Assembly (NCBI RefSeq): GCF_900114995.1
Contig: NZ_FOUX01000006.1
Span: 744,001-808,000 of the forward strand
Origin: Chitinophaga sp. YR627
GTDB lineage: Bacteria > Bacteroidota > Bacteroidia > Chitinophagales > Chitinophagaceae
Length of the DNA: 64,000 nucleotides
Reading direction: 5' to 3'
A program made the translations under genes and the position numbers. The notes beneath the pieces are model-generated. The model did not search any database and was not told the origin of the DNA. It saw only the letters and a list, made by a program, of their open reading frames with translations. Position 1 is the first letter of the stretch, and every line of letters starts with the position of its first letter. Below are positions 25,056 through 33,948 of this stretch, in pieces.

Positions 25056-28000
25056 AGAATGGTCCTGGTAAATGGATTAAAAGTAGCGCCCTGATGATTG
25101 ACATCCAGCATCAATACCTGGTCGAGATGTTGCTGGCCCTGCTGTTCCTGTTGTAAGCCAAGGTAGCCTAATCCCATGAGGTAAAGACAGTGAATACGGT
25201 TACGCTGGTTAAGGTCAATATCAAATACCAGCATATCCGGCAGAGAAACAGCGAAATAATCTATACGGATCTCATCATGCAGATGTGCTTTACCAAACTG
25301 TATAAAGCGGTCAAAGATCTGTGCTGCTTTTTCCGGTTGTCCCAGCTGCTGCCAGGCCAGTGCCTGATAGACGATCTTGTCAGGTTGCGGATCGTTGTAA
25401 TAGATGGCCTGTACCGGTTCGCTGATACCCACAGTTGCGGCCATGAATTGTTCTTTTGCCGCTTCGCTTTGTCCCATTCCGGCATATGCACAACCCATCA
25501 GGTAATGAAGGTCATTTTCCTGTGCGCCATAGAGTTTACCTTCACCCAGGTTTTCCGGATAGCTTTCCAGGGCCTTCAGGAGGGAGAGGGCGGTTTCAAA
25601 TTGTTCCTGGTCGATCGCTTTTCTTGCCAATGCGGTATGACAGAGAATGTATTGTCCGACTACCTTTCCTTCACCACCTTCCCATGGATGGAATTTGCGT
25701 TGTGATAAGAGTCTGCGTGCCTGCTCAAACTCACCTAAGTTATTGTACAGCGTCACTCTTTCCAGGTACAGATCATCTCTCATTTCCACCAGCTTCATAT
25801 TGTTTTCCAGCAGGGATAATCTTTCCTGTGAAGACCGGCCGGTGATCTTATATAACTGGTCCAGTTCCATGAGTATACGGGCATCATCCGGAGCCAGTGC
25901 GAACGCTTTTTCCATCGCATTGACAGCAGCGGCTTTCTGATGTAGCTTATTGTAATAAGCCAGTGAGAGGTTCCTGTGCACAGTAGCATAGGTGTCATCC
26001 AGTGTGGCGGATTGATCCCAGCAGGCGATGGCCTCTCCATACTGACGTTTATCGTACCAGAGGTTACCCAGGTAGTATGCGGCTTTTGCGTCCGTCGGAT
26101 TGTGTGTCAATGCATCCTGAAGGATCAGTACTTCTTCTGTTTTGTTAGGGAAGCAGTAATCAGGTGATTGCGTGGCAGCCTTCCGATAGCAACCCAGCGC
26201 CTGTTCCGGTAAGTTGCTACGGCTGGCAAACCATCCCATGTAGTAGTACAGGAGTGGAGATGCACGGTCGTAGGTATCGATGTAAGATTGTAATAAGGTG
26301 ATCGCTGTATCGTAAGCACCTGCATAAGCATAGTCCAGTGACAATTCCAGGTAGTTATTGATGGAACCATGCATAAGGGAACGCATGCGTTGCAATACAG
26401 TGCTGTCATTGCTGATCAGGTACCATTCGAAGAGACAACCGTAGTTAAACGGATCGATCTGTATAGATTCCTTTGCAAACGCAATCGCATCTTCCTGTAA
26501 TCCCTTCTCCCGCAGGATAATGGTTTGCAGATGACGGGCCGTGTGGTTATGATAATTGCGCACAAGCGATTTTTTTACCAGTGACAAGGCATCATCCCAT
26601 TTACCATTCGAAGCTGCGATACGTGCCAGCATCAGGAAACCGCTGTGTTGCCATGCATCGTTCCAGGTGGCTTTGAAGAAGATATCATATGCCTCTGCAG
26701 ATTTGTCCTGTAAGAGCAGCGAACACCCCAGGTTATAATATACTTCACCATCATAAGGATTCGGATTACGGCTGGTCATGGTTTTGATTGCCGTTCTGAA
26801 ATAAGGTTCTGCTTTGGTAAATTGTCCGCGACGCAGCAGTAATAACCCCATTGCATTATTACAACGGATATCCCCCGGACTTCTTCTCAATCCTTCTTCA
26901 TAGTAGTCAACCGGATTGAAAGTAGCATGACGGTATTGTTCCAGGTGATGACCATTCAGATAAAGGTCTTCTACCTGTTCGATGTCCTTAGGCAATTTAG
27001 CTGCGGATGCAGGTGGTGGTATCTCATGTGTAACAGGTGTTGCCGGTTGCCAGGAGACCAGTTCGCGGCCGTTCTTATCTGCAACAATCACCTTCCATTG
27101 TTCTGGTACAATGACAGCGGCGCCACAGTCGTAGGTCGTTGCAAACGGCGCATATGGAGATAGTGCAGCAGGGAAGTTTTTTACGTCTTTACCCTCATGC
27201 AGTATACGCACGCTGGCATCCTTATAGAGGGCGGTCGCATATATTTTGATCTGCAGCTGTTGTCCTTCCCACTCCATATTCAGCATGGCATCTTTGGTCG
27301 CATTCTTCACGACGCCGGTCTGCGCATAAGGCATGAAGTATTGTTCAAAGGTCTTGCCTTCATTGGGTTGTAACCAGGAGAAGTCGGGCTGGTTGTCGGT
27401 GAACATACCGGTCATCAGTTCGATATACGGACCGTCTTCATCCGTCAGGTTTCTGTCCCATGCGAAGCCGAAGTCACCATTTCCCCAGGTCCATTGTTTC
27501 TTACCTGGTGATACGTGATGATCTGCTACGTGCAGCATACCCGCCTGTGTATCGTGTTCGTAGCAACCCATGAAATCATATTCCGAGCGGATCGCCATAT
27601 AGGAGGTAGGTACCGGAATGGTATGGTAACGCGAGATATCTGTACCCGGTGCATAGTCTACCTTGTAATAGGTACCGGTGGCGATCGGGAAATCAGATAC
27701 ATCTCTTTTACCGTGATCGAATACGGCATATACATCCGGTGGGAATACCGACTGATAATGTTCATTTACCTTTACTGCCGGATTAGCCCACCAGAGGAAA
27801 GTCTGCGGGAACATCGTCCGGTTGAATAAACGACCTTTTATCTCAAGATATGCCTTGTCCGGATACAGGGTAAAACCTGCCATCCCTTTGGTACGGAACA
27901 TCACTTCCACTTCATTCACCCACACGGTCTTGCTGCCATCTGCATTTTCTTCTACGGAGTAATCTACAGCCTGAAAGGTGCTTGGACGATGGTGCTGTGG

Positions 28001-28354
28001 CCAGTTGAACTCAATACCACCGGAGATCCAGGGACCTGCCAGTCCTACCAGAGCGGGCTTGATCACCTGATTATAATACACAAAATCACGTTGTCTGATC
28101 TTATCATATGCCCTTTGGATACGTCCGCCCAGTTCAGGGAGGATCATGATCTCGAGGAATTCGTTTTCCAGGAATACGGCATTGTATTCCTGCGAACTTT
28201 TCTCATCTGCTATCTGCTCAATAACGGGATGTGGGTATACAACGCCACTACTGCCCTGGTAAACTCTTTTCTCCAGGAACATGGGATGTTTTTCCGGTGT
28301 GCCTGTCTTGTAGGTAGGAATGGATACTTTTTCAATCCGGACTGTCACTTCCAT
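25049..28354 (-). CDS. DUF5107 and TPR-repeat protein, 1101 residues
   Basis: Residues about 1-340 match the DUF5107 type: a large beta-sandwich related in style to mutarotases (NEFLEIMILPELGGRIQRAY, WISGGIEFNWPQHHRPSTF, QWTWGNGDFGFAWDRNLTDE). From about residue 470 to the end are many tetratricopeptide repeats, for example YNLGCSLLLQDKSAEAYDIF and AAYYLGNLWYDKRQYGEAIA. No signal peptide is seen, so it is probably cytoplasmic. Proteins of this type commonly sit in sugar-utilisation operons; a carbohydrate-binding or enzyme role for the first domain with a TPR scaffold is likely, but no reaction is established here. It follows the hydrolase gene by 26 bases and overlaps galM by seven. Domain calls are firm, function open. 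Confidence 0.9.
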   Translation of the reverse strand: MEVTVRIEKVSIPTYKTGTPEKHPMFLEKRVYQGSSGVVYPHPVIEQIADEKSSQEYNAVFLENEFLEIMILPELGGRIQRAYDKIRQRDFVYYNQVIKPALVGLAGPWISGGIEFNWPQHHRPSTFQAVDYSVEENADGSKTVWVNEVEVMFRTKGMAGFTLYPDKAYLEIKGRLFNRTMFPQTFLWWANPAVKVNEHYQSVFPPDVYAVFDHGKRDVSDFPIATGTYYKVDYAPGTDISRYHTIPVPTSYMAIRSEYDFMGCYEHDTQAGMLHVADHHVSPGKKQWTWGNGDFGFAWDRNLTDEDGPYIELMTGMFTDNQPDFSWLQPNEGKTFEQYFMPYAQTGVVKNATKDAMLNMEWEGQQLQIKIYATALYKDASVRILHEGKDVKNFPAALSPYAPFATTYDCGAAVIVPEQWKVIVADKNGRELVSWQPATPVTHEIPPPASAAKLPKDIEQVEDLYLNGHHLEQYRHATFNPVDYYEEGLRRSPGDIRCNNAMGLLLLRRGQFTKAEPYFRTAIKTMTSRNPNPYDGEVYYNLGCSLLLQDKSAEAYDIFFKATWNDAWQHSGFLMLARIAASNGKWDDALSLVKKSLVRNYHNHTARHLQTIILREKGLQEDAIAFAKESIQIDPFNYGCLFEWYLISNDSTVLQRMRSLMHGSINNYLELSLDYAYAGAYDTAITLLQSYIDTYDRASPLLYYYMGWFASRSNLPEQALGCYRKAATQSPDYCFPNKTEEVLILQDALTHNPTDAKAAYYLGNLWYDKRQYGEAIACWDQSATLDDTYATVHRNLSLAYYNKLHQKAAAVNAMEKAFALAPDDARILMELDQLYKITGRSSQERLSLLENNMKLVEMRDDLYLERVTLYNNLGEFEQARRLLSQRKFHPWEGGEGKVVGQYILCHTALARKAIDQEQFETALSLLKALESYPENLGEGKLYGAQENDLHYLMGCAYAGMGQSEAAKEQFMAATVGISEPVQAIYYNDPQPDKIVYQALAWQQLGQPEKAAQIFDRFIQFGKAHLHDEIRIDYFAVSLPDMLVFDIDLNQRNRIHCLYLMGLGYLGLQQEQQGQQHLDQVLMLDVNHQGATFNPFTRTILC

Positions 28355-28380
28355 ATAGTCTTTCTTTGCGTTTTATACGT

Positions 28381-30576
28381 TTAATTGCGTGGAACCAGCT
28401 TAACGAGTAAGGCATCTTTTGCAGGGACGCTGAGGGTAAAGGAAGTCCGTCCTTTACGGATCTCTCCCAGCAATGCATTACTCAGGAAATCCCTGATCTC
28501 ATAGTCTCTTTTATCTTTCAATAAAGTGGCGGTCTGCCAGCTGCTTTCGAATGTTTTATCCTGTACGAAATTGAATGCCGCCAGCAGGGTGGTATCTCCT
28601 TTATGGCAGAAAGTAAGCTGCTGATCCTGTGTATCACCTTCAGACATACGTATCGGCGTAAAGGCTGCAGGATGACTGAACCAGGCACAGAGGGCAGGAT
28701 GGTCGAGGAACTTTCTGAAGCGCTCAGCAGCCACCGGCTGACGAAGGTCAGAGCCATCACCCAGTATACTACCCATGACCATCATTGCATACAGACGTAC
28801 TTTGATCTCCTGTTCGCTGAGATCCGGGTTTTGCTGGAAGTTCTTCATCACCACCACATCCAGGTTGGTGAAGGGCCATAAGGTACCCTGCATCCACCAC
28901 ATATGGGAACCGGCAGCCAATGAAGCGGCAGTACTGCCATAGTGCGGGAATCCCGGCTGATCATCTCTCAGGTGAGAGTATACATCGGTAGAGACGAAAC
29001 GGGTGTGCGCATACTGGTGCGGGAACATAGGTGAAATGGCCATAGTGAGGAAAATATCTGGTCCCATGATGGAATCAACAAGGGAACGTAACATTTTCAT
29101 TCCCTCACTATAGGCCTGCATCCCCGAACGGATATTTTTATTGTAACGGGTACTGGATTCCAGTGCACCCGCTGTCAGGAAGTCAATTTTGATAAAAGTG
29201 GCATGGATCGCTTTGGCCTTTAACAGCTGCTGGATGACGGACTGTCTGGTGGCAGGATGCGAAGGATCTATCGCATAAGCGGCCCAGTCGCCTTCCTTGT
29301 ACATGATGGGCTGATGGTTACCATCGCGCAGTACCACTTCGCTTAGTGGTGTTTGTGTACCGGCCAGCTGTTGTGTCTCAACGGTATTTTTCCAGGTCCA
29401 TACGGCAAATGGGATGAAGTAGAATCCCATCTGCTGCTTGTTTTTACGCCCGTGTTCTCCGATAGCTGCCAGTACTTCGGTGGTATAGATAGACTGGTCA
29501 TAAGAGTCAATGCTGAGCACCGGCGGCGCATATTTATTGAAATTGCTCATGGAGGCGATGAAGTCGGAGGTCTTTAATACATCCGGCGGCATCATGATCT
29601 TTGTATAGCCCAATACATTCTCTACGCCGAAGCTGTTCCAGTAGAAGGGCGCATTTCCTTTCCATTCGCTTTTGCCGGCTATCTGTGTATTGACCTTTCC
29701 GTAGGCGGTAAAAGCCTGACGGGTATCTGCTGTAGCTGAGAGGAATATAAGCGGAGAGGAGACTGTATTACCCTGCATAGTACCGTGTGGGAAATGATCA
29801 TGTGTGCCATCAAGTCCGCCGTAGGCTGGTGGAAGATTACGGTCATCCGGCGTAGCGGCTCCACCATATATGATAAAGGAGTCGATACGTCCGTTTTCCT
29901 TTCCTGCACCATAACGGAGCCCTGTTTTCCAAAAGTCATGCGTCACGCTGCCCGCTACCAGACCGGAAAGGGTCTGTTGATCGTAGATGGAAGTGAATTC
30001 ATAACTGATACCAGATACAGATGGCCACTGACGGGTAACTACCGGCACCCAGTTATCATTGTCGAAAGGCACGTCCAGGATGCGGGAACTACTACCCGGA
30101 ACAGACAGATAGTTCTGTTGCCCCGGGAGTATGGTTAATGGAGAGATGTTACGCGTTTCAAGCGTAGTATTGCCTGTCGCCTGTACTTTCAGCAGCAGGT
30201 GAGCGGCTTTTTCATAGATGGTAATCTGTTGTTCGAGTTGTAGTGCTTTGGCAGGATCACGATGTGTTACGTGCAGCAAGATCCCCCGGCCATTGGCATC
30301 CTGTACAGACGTTGTGTTGCACTGATGTTGTGAAAAGTCGGTGCTTGACAGTCTGCCGGCCTGTGTTTCTTCTATTGTCGCTACCGTATGCTGCAGACGG
30401 ACACCATTGCTGAACTGATAGTCGATATAACCGCTATCGCTATGCACCGTGAGCCGGACATACGCGTTGGAAATAACGGTGCTGTCTGGTTTGATACTGA
30501 TCTTTTGTGCCTGTGCCGTTCCTGCTGTCAGATAACACAGCAGGCTGCCCAGCGATATTTTACCGAAATAATTCAT
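28381..30576 (-). CDS. Secreted alpha-galactosidase-like glycoside hydrolase (clan GH-D type)
   Basis: The 731-residue protein has a signal peptide (LGSLLCYLTAGTAQAQ). An N-terminal beta-sandwich of about 290 residues precedes a TIM-barrel-like region (about 300-620) and a C-terminal beta domain ending VPAKDALLVKLVPRN. In the barrel, HATFIKIDFLTAGALE resembles the strand-4 K-x-D motif that carries the nucleophile in GH27/GH36 enzymes, and RFVSTDVYSHLRDD could hold the acid/base aspartate. MWWMQGTLWPFTNLDVVVM and SILGDGSDLRQPVAAERFRK also fit that clan. It heads a minus-strand operon with DUF5107-TPR, GalM and a sugar porter, and an AraC gene is divergent. Exact GH family and substrate are uncertain; an alpha-galactoside is the best inference. 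Confidence 0.78.
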   Translation of the reverse strand: MNYFGKISLGSLLCYLTAGTAQAQKISIKPDSTVISNAYVRLTVHSDSGYIDYQFSNGVRLQHTVATIEETQAGRLSSTDFSQHQCNTTSVQDANGRGILLHVTHRDPAKALQLEQQITIYEKAAHLLLKVQATGNTTLETRNISPLTILPGQQNYLSVPGSSSRILDVPFDNDNWVPVVTRQWPSVSGISYEFTSIYDQQTLSGLVAGSVTHDFWKTGLRYGAGKENGRIDSFIIYGGAATPDDRNLPPAYGGLDGTHDHFPHGTMQGNTVSSPLIFLSATADTRQAFTAYGKVNTQIAGKSEWKGNAPFYWNSFGVENVLGYTKIMMPPDVLKTSDFIASMSNFNKYAPPVLSIDSYDQSIYTTEVLAAIGEHGRKNKQQMGFYFIPFAVWTWKNTVETQQLAGTQTPLSEVVLRDGNHQPIMYKEGDWAAYAIDPSHPATRQSVIQQLLKAKAIHATFIKIDFLTAGALESSTRYNKNIRSGMQAYSEGMKMLRSLVDSIMGPDIFLTMAISPMFPHQYAHTRFVSTDVYSHLRDDQPGFPHYGSTAASLAAGSHMWWMQGTLWPFTNLDVVVMKNFQQNPDLSEQEIKVRLYAMMVMGSILGDGSDLRQPVAAERFRKFLDHPALCAWFSHPAAFTPIRMSEGDTQDQQLTFCHKGDTTLLAAFNFVQDKTFESSWQTATLLKDKRDYEIRDFLSNALLGEIRKGRTSFTLSVPAKDALLVKLVPRN

Positions 30577-30786
30577 TGATTGCTGACCTGTATTTGCTGG
30601 TGTTTGTAATTGTGGATTGTTGTAACCAGTGACCGTAACGTTGTCGGTATTGCTGATAACGTGGATTCCTGTGTCGATTTTTACAAGTTCAAATTTCGTT
30701 CTTGGGGAGAAGCCGGGAAATAGGGTATCTTATGAAAATGATGGATTATTTTCTGGTTTTTGTATCTTGGGACATATTCCACCGGC

Positions 30787-31692
30787 ATGAAAGAAAAGAC
30801 ATTGAAAAAAAGGGAGGGGTTTGAGGGGCAGCAACTGATCGTGGTACCCAGGAAGATATCGGCCGATTTCCTGACCCAGGACCCGATCACGCGCCAGTTG
30901 TACATTACGGATATCGGGTATTATCCCAAAGCGCGGTATCATTATATCAAACGCCCGGCGGGCATCAGTCAGCACATTATTATATACTGTATAGAAGGGA
31001 AGGGATGGATCGAGATAGATAAAAAGCGGGTGGATATTCTACCGTCCCAGTTTGTCATTATTCCGGCGAATACACCACATAAATATATGTCGGAGGAGGA
31101 GGAACCATGGACAATATACTGGATACATTTCAAAGGGGAGATCTCAGCGTATATCGTCGGACTGATCCTCCAGCGGGCAAAGAACTTCCGGCTGCACCTG
31201 ACCTATAATGAGAACAGGATCCGTCTTTTCGAGGATATCTGTATCAATCTGCAAAAGGGTTATGGCGATGATAACCTGCGTTATGTGAACATGATCTTCA
31301 ATCATTTCCTGTCTTCCCTGTTGTACGAGGAAAAGTTCAATCATTCCGACCAGGAGGAGCGGCAGGATATTATCGGTCAGACGATCACTATGATGCAGGA
31401 GAAGCTGGATAAGCTGATCACCCTGCAGGAGTTCTCACAGTATGCCGGTTTATCGGTTTCGCATTTTTCGGCTGTCTTCAGAGAAAAGACAGGCTATTCA
31501 CCCATAGAATATTTCAATCATCTGAAAATACAGAAAGCCTGTCAGTACCTGTTGTTTTCGGCGGCAACGGTCAAGGAGATTGCCGCGCGTTTAGGGGTGG
31601 AGGACCAGTACTATTTCTCCCGGATGTTTTCCAAGCTGATGGGGATGTCTCCTTCGGAATACCGGAACAGGAACAAAACGGCCGAACATTAA
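30787..31692 (+). CDS. AraC-family transcriptional regulator with cupin sensor domain
   Basis: The 301-residue protein has an N-terminal AraC-type cupin (about residues 35-160: HIIIYCIEGKGWIEIDKKRV, then SQFVIIPANTPHKYMSEEEE and WTIYWIHFKG) and a C-terminal pair of helix-turn-helix motifs (LQEFSQYAGLSVSHFSAVFR, then AATVKEIAARLGVEDQYYFS, ending GMSPSEYR). ATG at 30787 is preferred to a TTG at 30760. It is divergent from the glycosidase operon, with 210 bases between, so it is the likely sugar-responsive activator of that operon. The inducer is probably a sugar of the same pathway. Family call is secure. Confidence 0.94.
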   Translation: MKEKTLKKREGFEGQQLIVVPRKISADFLTQDPITRQLYITDIGYYPKARYHYIKRPAGISQHIIIYCIEGKGWIEIDKKRVDILPSQFVIIPANTPHKYMSEEEEPWTIYWIHFKGEISAYIVGLILQRAKNFRLHLTYNENRIRLFEDICINLQKGYGDDNLRYVNMIFNHFLSSLLYEEKFNHSDQEERQDIIGQTITMMQEKLDKLITLQEFSQYAGLSVSHFSAVFREKTGYSPIEYFNHLKIQKACQYLLFSAATVKEIAARLGVEDQYYFSRMFSKLMGMSPSEYRNRNKTAEH

Positions 31693-31695
31693 AAG

Positions 31696-31736
31696 GCCCT
31701 GTATGATCCTTGCAGAAGCAACTGATCATACAGGGC
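31696..31736. terminator. Bidirectional hairpin between convergent genes
   Basis: A perfect 13-base-pair stem (GCCCTGTATGATC at 31696-31708 with GATCATACAGGGC at 31724-31736) lies between the AraC gene and the HAD gene, which converge. On the minus strand it is followed by CTTTTAAT, so it best ends the HAD transcript. Confidence 0.75.
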
Positions 31737-31773
31737 TGCTATAAAAAGGGGGATGCCCCTGTAAAGAATTGAA

Positions 31774-32397
31774 CTATTCTACGACAAACCCATACTTTGC
31801 CAGGTTCTCCTTTGTAGCTGCATAAGTGACATGCTGAAGGCCGTTAATACCCAGTCCTTCTGCTACGGATACAAACATCGCGCGGTCATCAACGTATAAT
31901 ACTTCTTCCGGTTTCACCAGGGCAATGTCCAGGGCGATCTTCCAGATATCAGCATCTGGTTTTCTGAAATGGACAAAGCAGGAGGAGATGAAGAAATCTA
32001 CAAACTTGTTGATACCGAACTGACGGATGCGGTATTCATTTAACTCTCTGCCTTCATTATTGACAATGGCAATCTTAACACCGTATTTCTCCTTGATCTT
32101 ACATACCAGCTCTATCATTTCGGGGATAGGGGTGGTACGGGAATACATGAATGACTTGAATTCGTCTTCACTGAAAGGGCGCGGTTCATAGAAAACCGTT
32201 CTTTTCAGGTATTCGTCAAGGGTCAGTTTCCCTTCCTCGTAAGTATCAAAGGTCAGGTGATGACGTTCTTCCAGTTCAGGAAGATCCAGTGAGAACGTGG
32301 CTGCTGCTTCTCTTCTGGCGGCCCGGTCCCATCCATTGCTCAGTAGTACGCCGCCTATATCGAGGAACAATGTGGTGATTTTTGAATTCTGCTGCAT
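31774..32397 (-). CDS. HAD-superfamily hydrolase-like protein
   Basis: The 207-residue protein follows the HAD subfamily IA layout. Motif I is FLDIGGVLLSNGWD, with the nucleophile Asp at position 13 but Gly in place of the usual second Asp (D-x-D becomes D-x-G). A helical cap follows (EERHHLTFDTYEEGKLTLDE). Motif II is IAIVNNEG with Asn where Ser/Thr is normal; motif III Lys is in HFRKPDADIW; motif IV is EVLYVDDRAMFVSVAEGLG. Many HAD proteins with a DxGG motif are epoxide-hydrolase-like or poorly characterised phosphatases; loss of the second Asp often weakens phosphatase activity. It is cytoplasmic and stands alone, convergent with the AraC gene. Fold is sure, reaction is not. Confidence 0.88.
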   Translation of the reverse strand: MQQNSKITTLFLDIGGVLLSNGWDRAARREAAATFSLDLPELEERHHLTFDTYEEGKLTLDEYLKRTVFYEPRPFSEDEFKSFMYSRTTPIPEMIELVCKIKEKYGVKIAIVNNEGRELNEYRIRQFGINKFVDFFISSCFVHFRKPDADIWKIALDIALVKPEEVLYVDDRAMFVSVAEGLGINGLQHVTYAATKENLAKYGFVVE

Positions 32398-32480
32398 ATG
32401 TTAAAGGTAATTGACAAATAAATTAAAGATCGCGCATTCTATAGTTAAAATTATGGAACCTGTTGTTTTTTTCATGCTCC

Positions 32481-32510
32481 ACTAGTAAAATCTGTTTTTG
32501 CAAACGTAGT
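32481..32510 (+). promoter_or_regulatory. Candidate ECF-sigma promoter, copy 1 (S41 peptidase gene)
   Basis: ACTAGTAAAA at 32481-32490 and CGTAGT at 32505-32510 are separated by 14 bases. The same 30-base layout with the same two ends is found before fecR at 33898-33927. The blocks resemble the -35 and -10 elements of ECF sigma factors. The start codon of the S41 gene is 26 bases further on. Confidence 0.5.
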
Positions 32511-32536
32511 ATAGAGGGATTCAATTGCTCCTGCAT

Positions 32537-33892
32537 ATGAAGGATCGTCAATATAGCCATTTTTGGAGTCTTTTACTGCTTTTATGGATAGTTAGCTCAC
32601 TTTCCTGCCGTAAGGAGGAAACAGGGCCTCCTGCGCCTCTTTCTGAGGGGAATCAGTGGATCCTGGATAGTATGCGGGTCTATTATTACTGGAATGACCA
32701 GTTGCCTGCACGCCCGACGCCCGATCCGGACGCCCGTCAGTTTCTGGCAGGCTTACTGCATCCGGCGGACCGTTTTTCATATCTGCTGGACCCGGAGCAT
32801 CCGTTACCTGCTTATTCTTCGTTTGCCTATTACGGTCTGGAATATGCTTTTACGCAACTGAAAGAAGCCGGGGACCGCTGGGTAGGGATTGTGATGTTAG
32901 CTGTACCAGGAGGATCGGCGGCTACACAGGGACTGAAAAGAGGGGATCTGTTTACTGCTGTCAATGGACAGGAATTAACCGCCTCTTCTGCTGAAGCCTT
33001 GCACCAGGTATTGAAAGAAGGCAAGGGGGTGACACTGAACACCGTTCGCCTGGAAGACGGACAATTGAAGGAGGCTGCCAGTATTATGCTGCCACCTACG
33101 CACTTTACGGAGCAGCCGGTATATCTGGCAAAGGTATTCGGACAGGGAGCGCAGAAGACCGGCTATCTCTTTTACAACTACTTTGACGGTCGTTTTGACC
33201 AGCAGTTGCTGGACTCTTTATATAAGCTCAAACAGGCGGGGATCCGTAGTCTGATACTGGACCTGCGTTATAACCCCGGAGGGGATGTGTCTTCCGCCGC
33301 GTTGATCGGAGCAGTTGTAGCACCGGTACAGGCAAGTGCTCTTTTTGTGACTTATAAGGCCAACCGGAATGGTGGCACTATCAATAGTTCCTTTCAGGAT
33401 GCGCTCAACGACGGGCCGTACCAATATACGTTTGACCAGCTGGGGCCTTACCGGCTGTCACTCAGTAAACTGATCATTCTTACATCTGCCGGTACCGCTT
33501 CTGCTTCAGAGTTGCTTGTCAATAATCTGTCCCCTTATATGGAAGTGGTGCAGATCGGTGAGAAAACCATGGGGAAAGATATGGCGAGTTTTGCCATCAG
33601 TGACCAGGGGGCTACGCCGAAGGTTAGTTATACGCTTTTTCCGCTTGTATTTAAATTATATAATGCTCTTGGTAAGGGAGATTATAATGAAGGGCTGACG
33701 CCCGGGATTATTGTCGATGAGTTTTCCCGGCTGCCATTGCGGGCACTGGGTGATGAAAATGACGTGCTGATTGAGCAGGCACTGGAAAATGCAGGGGGGA
33801 GGATGGCCGGAAAAATGCTTCCGGGAAGGCCTGTGTCCGCATCCTCAGTAACCAGAAGCCGGTTTTTTCCGCCAATTATAAAAAAAAGATAG
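32537..33892 (+). CDS. S41-family (C-terminal processing) peptidase lipoprotein
   Basis: The 451-residue protein has a signal peptide with lipobox SLSC (Cys20; ATG at 32537 preferred to TTG at 32525). A small helical N-terminal domain (NQWILDSMRVYYYWNDQLP) leads to a PDZ domain (about 125-190: VPGGSAATQGLKRGDLFTAV, then NGQELTASS), and the protease domain (RSLILDLRYNPGGDVSSAAL). The catalytic serine lies in LTSAGTASASELLVNN and the lysine in IGEKTMGKDMASF. It acts on periplasmic or surface proteins or peptides. It lies directly upstream of fecR on the same strand, but each has its own copy of a candidate ECF promoter, so the protease may belong to the same regulon. Family call secure; substrate unknown. 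Confidence 0.93.
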   Translation: MKDRQYSHFWSLLLLLWIVSSLSCRKEETGPPAPLSEGNQWILDSMRVYYYWNDQLPARPTPDPDARQFLAGLLHPADRFSYLLDPEHPLPAYSSFAYYGLEYAFTQLKEAGDRWVGIVMLAVPGGSAATQGLKRGDLFTAVNGQELTASSAEALHQVLKEGKGVTLNTVRLEDGQLKEAASIMLPPTHFTEQPVYLAKVFGQGAQKTGYLFYNYFDGRFDQQLLDSLYKLKQAGIRSLILDLRYNPGGDVSSAALIGAVVAPVQASALFVTYKANRNGGTINSSFQDALNDGPYQYTFDQLGPYRLSLSKLIILTSAGTASASELLVNNLSPYMEVVQIGEKTMGKDMASFAISDQGATPKVSYTLFPLVFKLYNALGKGDYNEGLTPGIIVDEFSRLPLRALGDENDVLIEQALENAGGRMAGKMLPGRPVSASSVTRSRFFPPIIKKR

Positions 33893-33897
33893 TACGG

Positions 33898-33927
33898 ACT
33901 AGTAAAACCGTTTTTCTCATCCGTAGT
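33898..33927 (+). promoter_or_regulatory. Candidate ECF-sigma promoter, copy 2 (fecR operon)
   Basis: ACTAGTAAAA at 33898-33907 and CGTAGT at 33922-33927 repeat the layout found before the S41 gene, including the T run between them. The fecR start codon is 21 bases downstream. The likely sigma factor is encoded at 40729-41241, by inference. Confidence 0.5.
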
Positions 33928-33948
33928 TAATATGTATAAACATCATCA

